From the NCBI GenBank assembly GCA_003427395.1, contig BFEA01000926.1, forward strand, positions 287,360-318,642: a stretch of DNA of 31,283 nucleotides. The letters run 5' to 3'. Below are positions 18,611-28,358 of the stretch, piece after piece. Every line of letters begins with the position of its first letter. The stretch's first letter is position 1. Made by a program: the position numbers and the translations under genes. The notes beneath the pieces were generated by a model. It worked only from the letters and a program-made list of their open reading frames with translations. It ran no database searches and was not told where the DNA came from. This stretch comes from Chara braunii. Its lineage: Eukaryota; Streptophyta; Charophyceae; Charales; Characeae.

Positions 18611-18733
18611 TCTCACTACAACAGCCCCTATGCCACCCAGATGAGTGGATCCGAAATCCATGCAGTGTGTGACCTTCTACTGCGGAATGAAGCACACTCA
18701 AGATGAGCCATTCCAAGAATGAAACAGTTTACC
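18611..18733 (-). mobile_element. SINE-like repeat family 2, copy 2
   Basis: Matches 16911-17030 along about 120 bp. Minus strand has ATGGCTCATCTTGAGTG (A-box-like) and GGATTTCGGATCC (B-box-like). Sits directly after the (GT)n tract. Confidence 0.5.
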
Positions 18734-18781
18734 TCCGTAGTTTTCCTTCTTCTTCCTTCCTTTGTCCAACTTTTCCTTATT

Positions 18782-18784
<3 letters not shown>

Positions 18785-18861
<77 letters not shown>
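18785..18861. repeat. (CT)n microsatellite
   Basis: About 38 CT units. An (AAG)n tract follows at about 18978-19007. All long open frames over 18628-19343 (RERERE, SLSLSL, EEEEE) are repeat translations. Confidence 0.98.
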
Positions 18862-18866
<5 letters not shown>

Positions 18867-19009
18867 ATCCGTGGGGTGGTGCCACATTCCAGCACAGCCC
18901 ACTACGCCACATTCGGGTGCAGTGTGCAATGCAATGCCAGGGGGCGGGAGGGAAGGGCGGAGAGAAAGAGCGGAGGAGGAAGAAGAAGAAGAAGAAGAAG
19001 AAGAAAAGA

Positions 19010-19640
19010 TATGAAGGGAACACACCTTCCCTCAAAAGAGAGTGAGAGAGCGAGCGATAGGTATGTGGCTCGCTCGCATTCCACATGTCCAATGGCACAC
19101 ACCACCCATTCGTTTCTGTTTTTTTTTTTTTTTTTTTACTTGAACAATTATATTTCCCCAGAGAGCATTGAACATGGTACGTTCCGCTGTTCTTCCCCTA
19201 CGATGTATTATTATTATGCTCTGCAAAAATGTTTCTACATACCCGATGGCTTCTACATACCTGCACCTGCCGGAACGACGCTGAATTTGGAACGGCGGGT
19301 TGGTAAGAATGTTATGGCATTGAGGCCTGCCGGTCTAACTTGATATCATTGCTAGATAATAGATTCTGTGAAGTAGACTCTCAACTTAGACTTTCAGGCT
19401 TCCACAATCCAAAAAGGGAAGAATTAAAAAGGTCCCAGTGCACTCAGTTTTTGGGCCACACTTATTTTTAATGCTTCTCTTCTAAACCGACGCACGGGAC
19501 TGATTATATAATTGAAAAGAAACTTTAAGAAAGTTGTTTCCTTTGTTTAATTGCTAGGTAACAGTGTGGATTTGCACTTTACAGTTTAACGTTTAAACTC
19601 ACAGGCGTTGTGTTTTCCTACTCTACCCTGCGCATATTAA
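19010..19640. other. Unassigned sequence
   Basis: Holds a small hairpin (GAGCGAGC ... GCTCGCTC at about 19048-19077), a T-tract (about 19119-19138) and a repeated phrase CTTCTACATACC / TTTCTACATACC near 19230-19260. No gene recognised. Confidence 0.5.
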
Positions 19641-19642
19641 TG

Positions 19643-19906
19643 AGGTTTCAAAAGGGGGAGAACTTCACGTGCAGTACCGCAATATTGGAGAAAGGGGGCC
19701 ATACTGAGCAATACCACACATGCATCACCCTCCTCCACTTCACAATGGAGAATGTCACAAGGGTCCAAGGGGTAATTTCAAAAGAGGGAGAACTTAAAAG
19801 GGGTAATTTCAAAAGAGGGAGAACTGAAAAGGGGTAATTTCAAAAGAGGGAGAACTTCAATGGGGTAATTTCAAAACAGGGAGAACTTAAAAAGAGGTAA
19901 TTTCAA
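19643..19906. repeat. 31-bp minisatellite, left part
   Basis: Five tandem units start at 19769, 19800, 19831, 19862 and about 19893 with the core GGGGTAATTTCAAAAGAGGG then AGAACTT. A looser copy is at about 19645-19672. The array is broken by a LINE and resumes at 21608. Confidence 0.9.
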
Positions 19907-21607
19907 CCCAGATCCCATAATCAAAACCAGATGGCAGAAACTACTGGGCCAGGAAGCTGACAAACTAACACAGATTCCGTGGAAGAAGTTTATAACCATC
20001 AGACCGATTAAAATCAGAAGCCTGCAGTGGCTTATCACATACGCTGCGCTCCCAGTGAACCAATGGCTTCACAAACGACGTCACAGAAACGACCCCACCA
20101 GCTCGGACCTATGTTCAGTTTGTACTGAAGGGGCGCAAGAGGATGTGATACACTGTCTTATTCACTGCATCGAGGTAACAGACTACTGGGCACGGGCCAC
20201 ATCTCTCTGGGATTCCCTCTTTCATGCCCCCTTCCCCGAACATCTCATCCAAATCCTTCTCTGGACTAACATCCCTGACCAGCTCAAGAAGGCGGAACGG
20301 TTATGGTTCGGCTTAATCAGGAAGGTGACACTATCGGTCATCTGGAAAGAGAGATGCTGCAGAACCATTGAAGGGCTATCCAACTCAAGAGAGAAGGTAT
20401 GGGCAGAAACGAAAACAATGATACAGGCTGAAATTCTTTGCAGGTGGCAGAAGCTAAAACAGTCCATGCCTGATGACACTGACCTACGAGAAAAGGCTAA
20501 GAAAAAGTTCTCCAGGATGTGGCTAGTGGACGACAAGGTGGCAGAATTAAGGAATGACCGAATTTGCTGGAAAGACGGGCACAATTCAGAGTCAAGCAGG
20601 AGAATTCAGACTGTGCCTGCATCAGTTACACAGCTGAGATGAAGACAGGGGAACCAAGAGGAGAGGTAGGGGAGATTAAGATTGGGGTTGAGAGATAAGG
20701 ACCTGAGTCAGTCACAGACGTTGCTAAATTAGTTCAAGAGCTGCAACTGCTGACTAAGGGTAGGGGACAGATGTTACATCAGAACAAAACTCTACACATA
20801 TCGGATGAAGGACAGGAAGGAGCCAAACTACGGGGCAAACGATTACACTGGAAGGTCTGACATAACCCAGAAGACAGGCAGGTGAACACAGAAGGTGGCA
20901 GCAACGGTGATGCATTTGAGCCAAACAAAAACAGGTACATCTGGTGAGGTGCAAGGGTCTGATGAAGATTCTCGGGCATGAGCATTGGGTAAAAGTACCC
21001 AGCTACAGCAGTACAGGACACAGAAGGGGACACAAGGAGAAGAAATGAAGATAGGTATGCTAAGGAACATCTGGAATGAAAGAGGTGGGCAGAAGGATGA
21101 GGATACCACTACGACACATGGGGGAGGGTTTAGGGTTCAAGGCGTCTAAACAGCTGATAAGGAGCCAACAAAGGGTTTAGAATATAAGGCCCGAGTCAAT
21201 GGATACAGACCGAAGATGGGGCCTGCTAGGACGGAGTATAGCAAAGGTCCACAGGGGGCAGGCAGCTCGCCAGAACATAAGGGGGTTCAGATTTTGCTGA
21301 GGGGTGGATCGGGGTTTTGAAGGAGCTAGATCCTTTCTTGGTAGCCAGGTTTTATACGGCAGGTCTCTATAACAGACCTGAGAGAAAGGGTATAGCAAGG
21401 CAAGCTGACAGTCAATCCTCCATATAGATGGAGCAATCAATGCTGGTCAGGGGTCCTTCGGCCGCACGGAAGGAAGCGTGGGTATGTAATTACGTTGTAT
21501 CCTTGTTCTGACTTGCCGGTGGAATAGGAACCGGACTGATGCTCCCCAGAATGGAAAAGGAGCCAGGCCCATAAGGTCCTGTTTCGAGAAAAAAAAAAGA
21601 AAAAAAA
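19907..21607 (+). mobile_element. 5'-truncated LINE inserted in a minisatellite
   Basis: The insertion is bracketed by the 14-bp direct repeat AGAGGTAATTTCAA (19893-19906 and 21608-21621), which is itself part of the host 31-bp minisatellite. The 3' end is an A-rich tail (about 21588-21608). It encodes only the last part of ORF2 (zf-RVT) followed by nearly 950 bp of 3' UTR. Its coding sequence differs clearly from the minus-strand LINE at 10571-13510, so it is a separate family or lineage. Confidence 0.88.
19908..20642 (+). pseudogene. LINE ORF2 C terminus with zf-RVT domain
   Basis: Open from the truncation point: WKKFITIRPIKIRSLQWL then ALPVNQWLHKRRHRN, and the zinc ligands in DLCSVC ... 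VIHCLIHC (C20, C23, H33, C38 counted from a GTG at 20055). A helical Trp-containing tail (ERLWFGLIRKVTLSVIWKER) follows, and a stop at 20642. The RT domain is missing because of 5' truncation, not internal decay; the remaining frame is intact, suggesting a fairly recent insertion. Confidence 0.88.
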
Positions 21608-21715
21608 AGAGGTAATTTCAAAAGAGGGAGAATTGCACAAGGCAGGAACTTCAAAATGGAGAACCGCAAAAGAGCTAACTTCCAAAGAGAGGCAATTTCG
21701 AAAAGGGGACCACTT
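21608..21715. repeat. 31-bp minisatellite, right part
   Basis: Resumes with GAGGTAATTTCAAAAGAGGG then AGAATT, followed by shorter decayed units (AACTTCAAAATGGAGAA, AACTTCCAAAGAGAGGC, ATTTCGAAAAGGGGAC). Confidence 0.85.
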
Positions 21716-21719
21716 GCTG

Positions 21720-22350
21720 GTGAGCAAGGCCTGGGAAAAGGCTGGGATAGACAAAAAGGAGACACAATGTGAGGTTCGATGCAAGAACACCAACACATTC
21801 GAAGTAAAGCAGTAGAAGCTGCCGGAGGAGGAGGAGGAGAAGGAGAGAGAAGTATCGAAATGAACAGCATATGAATGCAGACATGCAGGTGTAAGCAGGA
21901 GTGAGAGTCGAACGAGGGGAATGGGGAAAATGAGCAGAGGAGAAGCGGAGTTAAGACTTCCTTTTTTCTGTTCTGAAGGAGTAAGATGCCTGCCCCAAAG
22001 CTTATTGAATGAATCCAGCAGGATTCAATCTCATCATCTGGTTATGAACAATTACATCTGTGTTACAATTCAGCCCCACGAGAGGAACAGAGAGTTAAGA
22101 CTTCTGATGAGGGAAAGGAGAAGAGAACAGACCTGATTTTCTTGAAGATGTAATCCAGATCGCCCCGCATGCCTCTCAAAATTTTTGTATTCTTTCCAAA
22201 GTCGCTAGCGACAACAGAAAAGCTCCGAGCCGAGAAGTCATTGAAATACGAAAGAACAGCATTGCTGTCTTGGAGTCGTCCCAGCCTGCAAAACCACAGT
22301 TACATCAAACTCTCTGGCACCCGCAGATTCGGACACGAACATACTCTACT
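21720..22350. other. Unassigned sequence
   Basis: Contains a GGA-rich patch (about 21822-21848) and a word AGTTAAGACTTC repeated at about 21949 and 22091. No gene recognised. Confidence 0.5.
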
Positions 22351-22352
22351 AA

Positions 22353-22457
22353 GCACATACTCACAACCAGACTTGCCAAGACTTTATCTGGACGTATCTG
22401 CCCCAAATGACTGTAAGATTCAGCCAAGAAAGTCCTACCGGTAGTGTGAGTATGCCC
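22353..22457. mobile_element. MITE with GGGCATAC ends, copy 2
   Basis: Left GCACATACTCACAACCAGAC then TT; right (reverse complement) GGGCATACTCACACTACCGG then TAGGACTTTC. Shares ends and an interior CTGGACGTATCTG / TGACTGTAAG with 13544-13664. The left end is more decayed. Confidence 0.55.
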
Positions 22458-22578
22458 TTACTCATGAAGCCCGAACTGCAAAGTTAGAAATCGCTGCAAT
22501 TCATTTAGTTAATGCGCCCCCTGCATGCCTTTGACACTTGTTCGCTCAACAAAATAAAGTCTTGCAAGGACTTACAAT

Positions 22579-22835
22579 GCCCCTCTCCCCCTCAAAAGGA
22601 CTCCGACGCCCTCTCCTTAAAGAAAAAGGAGTTCAACACCCTCCCTCCTCCAAAAGGAGACCAATGGCCGCTATCCTTGAAAAGGACCTCCTTCAAAAGG
22701 ACACCAGTTCCCTCTGTCAGAAAAAGGACTTCAATGCCCTCTCTCGCCTTCAAAAAGTACTCCAATGCCCTCTCTCCTTCAAGACCTTCTCTCCTCCAAC
22801 AGGAGGACTTTGATGCAAACAATCCCCCCTCCCCT
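22579..22835. repeat. Degenerate ~28-30-bp minisatellite
   Basis: Repeated CCCTCTC-CCTTCAAAA-GGACT-CAATG units. The composition resembles the reverse complement of the 31-bp array at 19769, which may mean a common origin. Confidence 0.6.
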
Positions 22836-22999
22836 TCAAAATGAAACTCACTGCTGTTTTTTGGGAAGGTAGCAGAATGTGGGCCGCCGGACCCGGTTTC
22901 CAGCAAAAGCCTAAACTGGGTAATGGCCCCAGGTCTTCCAGGTTGAGATGTGGAGGGATTCCCTCCCAGCCTCCATTGGTTGACGTTTAATGAAACTGC

Positions 23000-23620
23000 T
23001 ACAGCAAGGTAGTGCAGCAGGAAGGCAGTGACGCAGAGAGGCACTGAGGCAACAAGCCATTGGAAAGAAGCAGCACAGCAAGATGAGCAGCAAGGCAGCA
23101 AGGCAGCAAGGCAACGAGGCAACGAGGCAACGAGGCAATGAGGCAATGAGGCAATGAGGCAATGAGGCAACAAGACAGCAAGGCAGCAAGGTAACAAAGC
23201 AGCAAGGCACAGGGAGGGGTAAAGCGGACAGGCAGCTCAGCAGAGAGGCAACACACAGGGCAAGCAGAAGGGCAATTGAGTAGTGGGGCAGCGGCAATAA
23301 GGCAACAACACGAGGCAAGTAGAAGGGCAGCCAGGCAGCAAGGCAGCAACGACAAGACAGTCCACTCATGCAGCACGGACCGAAGAAGATCATCACCTAC
23401 TCGCGCCCAAGTAGAACCCTAAAGACTTAGGTCATACCACCATCGAAGCCAGTGAATCACTTCGATCTGTCATCATCCAGGGAACACACACACACACACG
23501 CATCCCAAACACATCAGCCCCCCTGATAGTTGGACGCACTCTGTACAAAGAGGCACTGACTACTTCGCAGATCTTAAAGGTAGCTATTTAGACAGACGAG
23601 AAGCACAGGGAAAGACCAGA
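23000..23620. repeat. Complex dispersed repeat, copy 1 (empty-site copy)
   Basis: Aligns with 27700-28440: an 8-bp minisatellite, then GACAAG.CAG.CC..C-CAT, CAGCACGGACC.AAG.AGATC, CACCTACTC, CACCATCG.AGCCA, TCATCA.CCA, ACAAAG/ACGGGCACTGAC and AAGCACAGG. It lacks the 112-bp SINE found in copy 2 and part of its foldback. Confidence 0.75.
23075..23215. repeat. 8-bp minisatellite GGCARYRA
   Basis: More than a dozen tandem units (GGCAGCAA, GGCAACGA, GGCAATGA). Because 8 is not a multiple of 3, all three minus frames stay open and give an 8-residue Leu/Ala/Cys-rich repeat (for example CLIASLPH). These long frames at 22592-23396 are artefacts. Confidence 0.9.
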
Positions 23621-23722
23621 GAAAGCATAAAGTGGACAAGAGAGAAAAAACTTAGAACGAGAAGAAGAAAAGAAGAGAAGTTCTAGATAATAATGAGAAT
23701 ATGATTTGTTCGTTTACTTGTT

Positions 23723-23726
<4 letters not shown>

Positions 23727-23763
<37 letters not shown>
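23727..23763. repeat. (GT)n microsatellite
   Basis: About 17 units, flanked by TTGTTTG words. Confidence 0.95.
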
Positions 23764-23764
<1 letters not shown>

Positions 23765-23890
23765 TTGTTTTAAAAGACCCCAGATTCTCTCTCTCATTCC
23801 CTACACAAATCACCACAAGCCATCCATAAGGAAAAAGTATAGATAGGCAATATAATAGAAAATGCAAGGTTGGACACGTTTGTGTAGTTC

Positions 23891-23950
23891 AGCGCCAAGT
23901 GCCCACACACCCGTCTGCCGCCAAGCGGCACACTTGAACATATACAAATG
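23891..23950. repeat. 60-bp dispersed repeat, copy 2
   Basis: AGCGCCAAGTGCCCACACAC, CCGTCTGCCGCCAAG, GGCACACTTGAACATATAC. Close match to 30541-30600. Confidence 0.7.
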
Positions 23951-23993
23951 TATACATATATATTTCAAACCATTAGGGGATGGAGGGCAGAAG

Positions 23994-24297
23994 GCAACTT
24001 ACCTAAGACAAAAGACTACTCCAGCAAGAAGGCACCAACCCGACCCCCTCAAAGGTCCGAAAAAACTTGGAGAGCCTTCCGCATCGGCCCACAAAACCAA
24101 AAACTCATTTACCAAATACAATCAAATATAACAGCATTGGCATTCCCGACATTCATCTCAAACTACACACTCACGCCACTGCCAAATAGGAGGAAGAAGA
24201 TAAGATTCAACTTACCTAAGAAAGAAGACTCCAGCAAAAACGCATCGACCCCCCCTGCTAAGGGTCCGAAAAAACTGGGAAAGCCTTCCACGCCGTG
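23994..24297 (-). repeat. Duplicated ~88-bp exon-like segment
   Basis: Two copies at about 23994-24085 and 24210-24297. On the minus strand both read GG..GGCT.TCC.AGTTTTTTCGGACC ... TGCTGGAGT ... TTAG followed by the donor-like GTAAGTTG. Peptides SFFGPLRGSGWCLLAGV and SFFGPLAGGVDAFLLES are similar only in part, so coding status is unclear. Confidence 0.55.
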
Positions 24298-24357
24298 TGT
24301 GTGTGTGCGTGTGTGTGTGGGTGTGTGTGTGCGTGTGTGTGTGCGTGTGCGTGTGCA

Positions 24358-24407
<50 letters not shown>

Positions 24408-24415
24408 GCATGTGT
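24295..24415. repeat. (GT)n / (GTGC) microsatellite
   Basis: Interrupted first half (GTGTGTGC, GTGGG) and perfect second half. Confidence 0.95.
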
Positions 24416-24429
24416 GTGTCACATGAGTT

Positions 24430-24814
24430 CTGCACGAGTACGACAGGTCATACTCGCACCTACTCCGACCCAACTCGTCGGCACACTGTGGGCAAGGTGC
24501 AAGGCGCGGAGGTGATTACCAAACGTGACGGGGTAAGACCTTTTATCGTACGCCCATTCGCGGTGAGGGTGAGAAGGGCTGTTTTGCCATCCGAATATAA
24601 GTATGCAAAAACCAGACAGGACGAAGGGTTGCGGGTGGCAGAAGCCTATTTTTTGAGGCGAAACCAGATAAGCAGCATTCATGCATCCCATTCCATCAGG
24701 ACTTTTAATCGATCAGCCATAAGAGATAATCCGACCGAGAACAGATTTCGATGCAAATTTTATGATAGTGAAAATAACCATCTACAGAAGAAGAAAATTC
24801 ATCCGCCTCCATAG
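24430..24814 (+). CDS. Unidentified open frame downstream of (GT)n
   Basis: The frame passes through the microsatellite and stays open for about 125 codons of more complex sequence (GAEVITKRDGVRPFIVRPFA, EGLRVAEAYFLRRNQIS). No ATG at a sensible position, no domain recognised and no conserved splice signals noted. Reported only because its length after the repeat is not explained by low complexity. Confidence 0.15.
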
Positions 24815-24846
24815 CCGTAAGAAGCAATAAACAGCGAGAAGATCCC

Positions 24847-25500
24847 GACCCAAGTTCTGACAGGAGAGGTAGGCATTCATGGGAGAAAGGAACAGGGAAA
24901 AAGGAACTCGATCCAAGTTCTGACCAGAAAAGGGTACACATATGGCGAGAGGTAATGAAAAAGGATGCAATTATAGTTTCGAAAAGCAACAAACCTCACA
25001 ATCATTCAGACAAGGAAATGGATTCAAAAACCTTTCACGTAAAAAAGAATGTGACAGACCAGATAGATCACTCATAAGAAAGAAGCAGGGGAAGGTGAAG
25101 AGAGAGCCAAAAGACAACGCCGTTAGCCAGACAGGGACAAATATCAAGAAACCTTTCGAAAAAAAGATGCGATTATAGCTCTGAAAAGGGCACGCATGTG
25201 GCGAGAGGTAAAGGAAAGAAAAGAAAAGAAAAGAAAGGAAAGAAAAGAAAAGAAAAGAAAGGAAGGGAGAGATCAGATAGACCTCACAATCATTCAGACA
25301 AGGATATGGATTCGAAAACCTCTCTCGTAAAAGAGAATGCGACAGACCAGATAGATCATTCGTAAGAAAAGAAGAAGCGGGGGAGGGTGAAGAGAGAGCC
25401 AGAAGACAACGCCATTAACCATACAGGGACCAATATCAAGAAATCTTTTGAAAAAAGATGCAATTATAGCTCCGAAAAGCAACAAACCATGTTTCACCCC
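24847..25500. repeat. Tandem ~200-290-bp repeat
   Basis: Landmarks recur: GATGC.ATTATAG..C.GAAAA at about 24963, 25166 and 25458; CCTCACAATCATTCAGACAAG at 24994 and 25284; GACAGACCAGATAGATCA at 25052 and 25341; AGAGAGCC..AAGACAACGCC at 25101 and 25393. A (GGAAAAGAAA)n tract expands the second unit. A short CAAGTTCTGAC duplication precedes it (24851, 24913). Confidence 0.8.
25205..25265. repeat. (AAAGG/AAAAG)n microsatellite
   Basis: Pure-purine pentanucleotide-type run. Confidence 0.9.
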
Positions 25501-26280
25501 GTTGCCAAAAACCGTAAAGGTAACTGTGCCAGCGCCTAACAGAAGAAGGAAAGGGTTGGAAGTGATGACAAAGGGGAAGGGAGAGGGGGGAAGAGAGGTT
25601 GAGAAAAGAAGAGAAGAGGATGGAAGAAGATCCTGCTTCAGCTCTGTCCTCCAGGTCCAATGTGCTCCTGCATCCGCACGGACCATCACGCCGAATCTTG
25701 CAGGAAGGGCATGGCAAATCCCTAAAGCGCTTTTCTACCCCATGCCATTTGGGGCATCATCAGAGGGAGGACATCTTCCATGATCTTTGGAAGGCGGGGG
25801 GGTCGAGGGAGGGCGCGGGGGGGCGTAACGATGAGAGAATGCAGGATTGGAAGGGGGGGTGAAGTTCGGAGGAGGGGAAAGGGAGGGGCAAGGGGGGCAG
25901 AATTCACTCGGAAGGGGCCATCTTGGACTCCATCATGCACTACGCGCGCTAGCCTCCTGCGTCGATCAGCCAGTTGGCAGCAGCAAAAAGGCAACAGCAG
26001 CCCGCAAGAAGAAGAGCAGCGAAGCAAATAGTGCCAGCGATGAGCGTCGCAAAACACTTGGCCGAAGCTCGTAGAAGCACCTTCTCCGAGAGGCATGCGG
26101 CGAGGAGCAGGCCAGCTATGGCTAGGTTAGGCAGCAAGGCAAAAAGGAGCAACAGAGCCAGGTATGCCTTAAGCGTAGGCGAGAAAACGCAATGGCAGGG
26201 TCCAGTGGTCGCAGCGGGGCAAGTGTCGACGCTCTGCATATCGCAATGCTAATGATAGGCCCGGGAGGCAAAATGGAGGG
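25501..26280. other. GC-richer unassigned sequence
   Basis: G-rich purine stretch at about 25795-25915 and a GCAGCAA/GCAAAAAGG-rich stretch at about 25970-26160. Many overlapping open frames on both strands, none with a recognisable domain. Confidence 0.45.
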
Positions 26281-26284
26281 TTCT

Positions 26285-26400
26285 CACGCCGGGAGTGTTA
26301 CCACTTCCTCTTCCTCACGCTGTTCCTCCTCCTGGTCCCAATCAGCGAAGAAGTCCATGTCGTATCTCGTCCCACGAAGCTCTCGCAGCACCGGTCCGCC
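26285..26400 (-). CDS. Possible acidic C-terminal exon
   Basis: Minus-strand frame LRELRGTRYDMDFFADWDQE then EEQREEEEVVTLPA and stop. The aromatic/acidic composition is protein-like, but an in-frame TGA lies immediately upstream and no clean acceptor was seen. The plus strand is also open here. Low confidence. Confidence 0.15.
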
Positions 26401-26585
26401 TCAAGTTTCTCCCGCTGTCAGAGTCACTAAACGCTTGGCGCACCGATGAATAGTAACCCGAGTGTCAAGTCCTAATATAGTCCCCGCCCCTACCCCCTAT
26501 AGTACGCTTCCTATGAATGCTTCCCGCACCGTCCATTCGTTTAGTGCTTCAATCCGTCGGCTGAATTTGAAAGGGACGACTACGG

Positions 26586-26680
26586 AAAAGACAGACAAAA
26601 AAAAAGAAAAAAAGAAAAAAAGGAAAAAGGAAAAAGGAAAAAGGCGAAAAAAAGGCGAAAAAAAAGAGGGGGAACAGTAA
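26586..26680. repeat. A-rich polypurine tract 1
   Basis: (GGAAAAA)n and (GGCGAAAAAAA)n runs. Confidence 0.9.
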
Positions 26681-26917
26681 CTAAGGAAGTGGTGGGGCTT
26701 CAAGGGACAAGGGATGAATCCCCCCAGATGAAACGGGTCCGCATCGGTTACGTCGGTCGGAGGCCCCTGCATCGGCCCGAGAGCGAGCTGCTCTCCAAGC
26801 CCCAGGCGCCCGCTCCTGCTTCCAAGGGAGGCCTGTTCTACAGGGTACGGGAAATGGACTTGGTATAGCATACGGGAGTTCCTACGGAGCAATGCCTTAA
26901 TTCTTAACGAACAGAAA
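26681..26917. other. Unique-looking spacer between purine tracts
   Basis: Higher-complexity DNA between the two purine tracts. It is part of a long minus-strand open frame that exists only because the flanking tracts lack stops in that direction. Confidence 0.5.
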
Positions 26918-27245
26918 GGAGAAAAAAAGAAAAAATGACAAGAAAAAAGGAAAAGACAAAAGAAAAAAACAAAAAAACAAAAAAGAAAGAAGAAAAGGAA
27001 AAAAGAAGAAAAAAGAAAAAAAAAAAAGAAAAGGAAGCAAAAAGGAAAAAGAAAAAAGGAAAAAGAAAAAAGAAAAAAGAACGAAGGAAAACGAAAACAG
27101 GAAGAAGGAAGGAAAAAGGACAAAGAAGAGAACGGAAAAAGGAAAAGAACAGAAGAAGAAAAAGAAAAAAGAAAAAAGAAAAAAGAAAAGAAAAAAAGAA
27201 AAAGGGAGAAGGGGAAAAGAGCATAAAAAGGACAAAAAAAGAAGA
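26918..27245. repeat. A-rich polypurine tract 2 (~330 bp)
   Basis: Almost only A and G with a few isolated C; repeating AAAAAAGG and AAAGAAG words. The minus-strand FFFLFS-type frames (26497-27483 and others) are artefacts of it. Confidence 0.92.
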
Positions 27246-27387
27246 ATCGTGAAGGAAAAACTCCGCCGCACAGGTGGATGGAAAAAGAGGGGGGGTTGTT
27301 GTTAGCGTCGACGGTCCTAGTTTCTGCAGGGCCAGCCATCCTGACTTCATTCGCTTCCTCGCTCAACCATCGCTGATACTCCTGTAT

Positions 27388-27388
27388 G

Positions 27389-27439
<51 letters not shown>
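27388..27439. repeat. (GT)n microsatellite
   Basis: About 26 GT units. Confidence 0.97.
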
Positions 27440-27568
27440 AATGAATTGATGACAAGTAATTTTAAGTTACATCTGCAAGACACTCATTGTTTAACAAGCC
27501 CTCTGCTGGATACAATCAACAGGCACAGACAATACAAGGAGATGACACATAGAAAACAGAGAATAGTG

Positions 27569-27633
27569 GCAGACTGTTTCGTTGGACTCTTGCCGACTCG
27601 TCAGGGCGCTGAACCCTCGACAGTCTGCAGAAT
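27569..27633. repeat. Short imperfect palindrome GCAGACTGT...ACAGTCTGC
   Basis: A diverged relative lies at about 28957-29020 (CCAGACTGTTTCATCG ... CAGGAGGTTGAA..AACCCCGACAATCT). The first copy pairs its ends as an inverted repeat. Confidence 0.45.
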
Positions 27634-28055
27634 CCCCGTATTGACATTTTGAGTCATCGTCTCCTTTAGCCCCTGTTGTAAGCAGACAGCCGACAGGCGA
27701 CATCACGAGCAGCAAGGCAAGGAGGAGGCAACAGGGCACCGACGCAACAAGGAACAGCAAAGAACAAAGACAGGAGGGCACAGAGGAGGAGGTGGGTGGG
27801 CAGCCAAACGACAAGGCAAGCAGCGGGAAAGCATGATGAGCAGCAAGGCAGCAAGGCAACAAGGCAGCAAGATGCAGGGAGATGCAAAGCGGGTAGGTCA
27901 CCTGGCAGCACACGGGGCAAGGGAGAGAGCAGCCAAGCTGTGGGGTAGCATGCCAAGCAGATTGGCAGCAGGGCGGCAATGACAAGCCAGCCCGCGCATA
28001 CAGCACGGACCAAAGCAGATCACCACCTACTCACACCACAAATAGGTGCCCTGCT

Positions 28056-28232
28056 GTTTGGGGTGCCTGGGGGCCTGCAGTGTTTGGGATGTCCTTGGCT
28101 CCGATTGGCAGCAGGTTCAGACCACCATCGGAGCCAAGGAGTCACTTCCATGATTGTGTGTCATCACCCAAGAGAACACAGAGACCAGTCATCCCGAACA
28201 CTGCAGCCTGCAGGCCCCCAGGCAACCCAAAC
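28056..28232. repeat. Foldback inside complex repeat copy 2
   Basis: GTTTGGGGTGCCTGGGGGCC and GGCCCCCAGGCAACCCAAAC form the outer arms. Inner pairs: CTGCAGTGTTTGGGATG with CATCCCGAACACTGCAG, and CCTTGGCTCCGAT with ATCGGAGCCAAGG. Confidence 0.85.
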
Positions 28233-28246
28233 AAACGGGCACTGAC

Positions 28247-28358
28247 CTTTTTATTTTATTTTAAGGGGGTAAACCCCTACAGTTATTGTATCCATCTGAT
28301 TCGTCCATCAGGATTTGAACTCATGATCTGTTTATTAAGAGTCACATATGTTTATCAA
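28247..28358 (-). mobile_element. 112-bp SINE with 10-bp target duplication
   Basis: Flanked by GGGCACTGAC (28237-28246 and 28359-28368). Minus strand: ATGAGTTCAAATCCTGATGG (B-box-like GTTCAAATCC), then a short body and an A-rich tail AAAATAAAATAAAAAG. The related locus near 23548 has a single GGCACTGAC and no insert. Only the B-box part of a pol III promoter is visible, so it may be 5' truncated. Confidence 0.8.

Noticed and set aside
18420-19343. Many open frames with His-Thr, Arg-Glu, Ser-Leu and Glu runs
   Set aside because: Translations of (GT)n, (CT)n and (AAG)n microsatellites.
23075-23215. Possible CRISPR-like array
   Set aside because: Contiguous 8-bp units with no unique spacers; the same holds for the 31-bp and 39/41-bp arrays. 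Eukaryotic context.
22592-23396. Three overlapping minus frames that look like Leu/Cys-rich membrane proteins
   Set aside because: They arise from the 8-bp GGCARYRA array, whose unit length is not a multiple of three and which lacks minus-strand stops.
26497-27483. 328-codon minus frame, Phe/Ser/Leu-rich
   Set aside because: Produced by polypurine tracts read on the opposite strand; the short complex middle part shows no domain.
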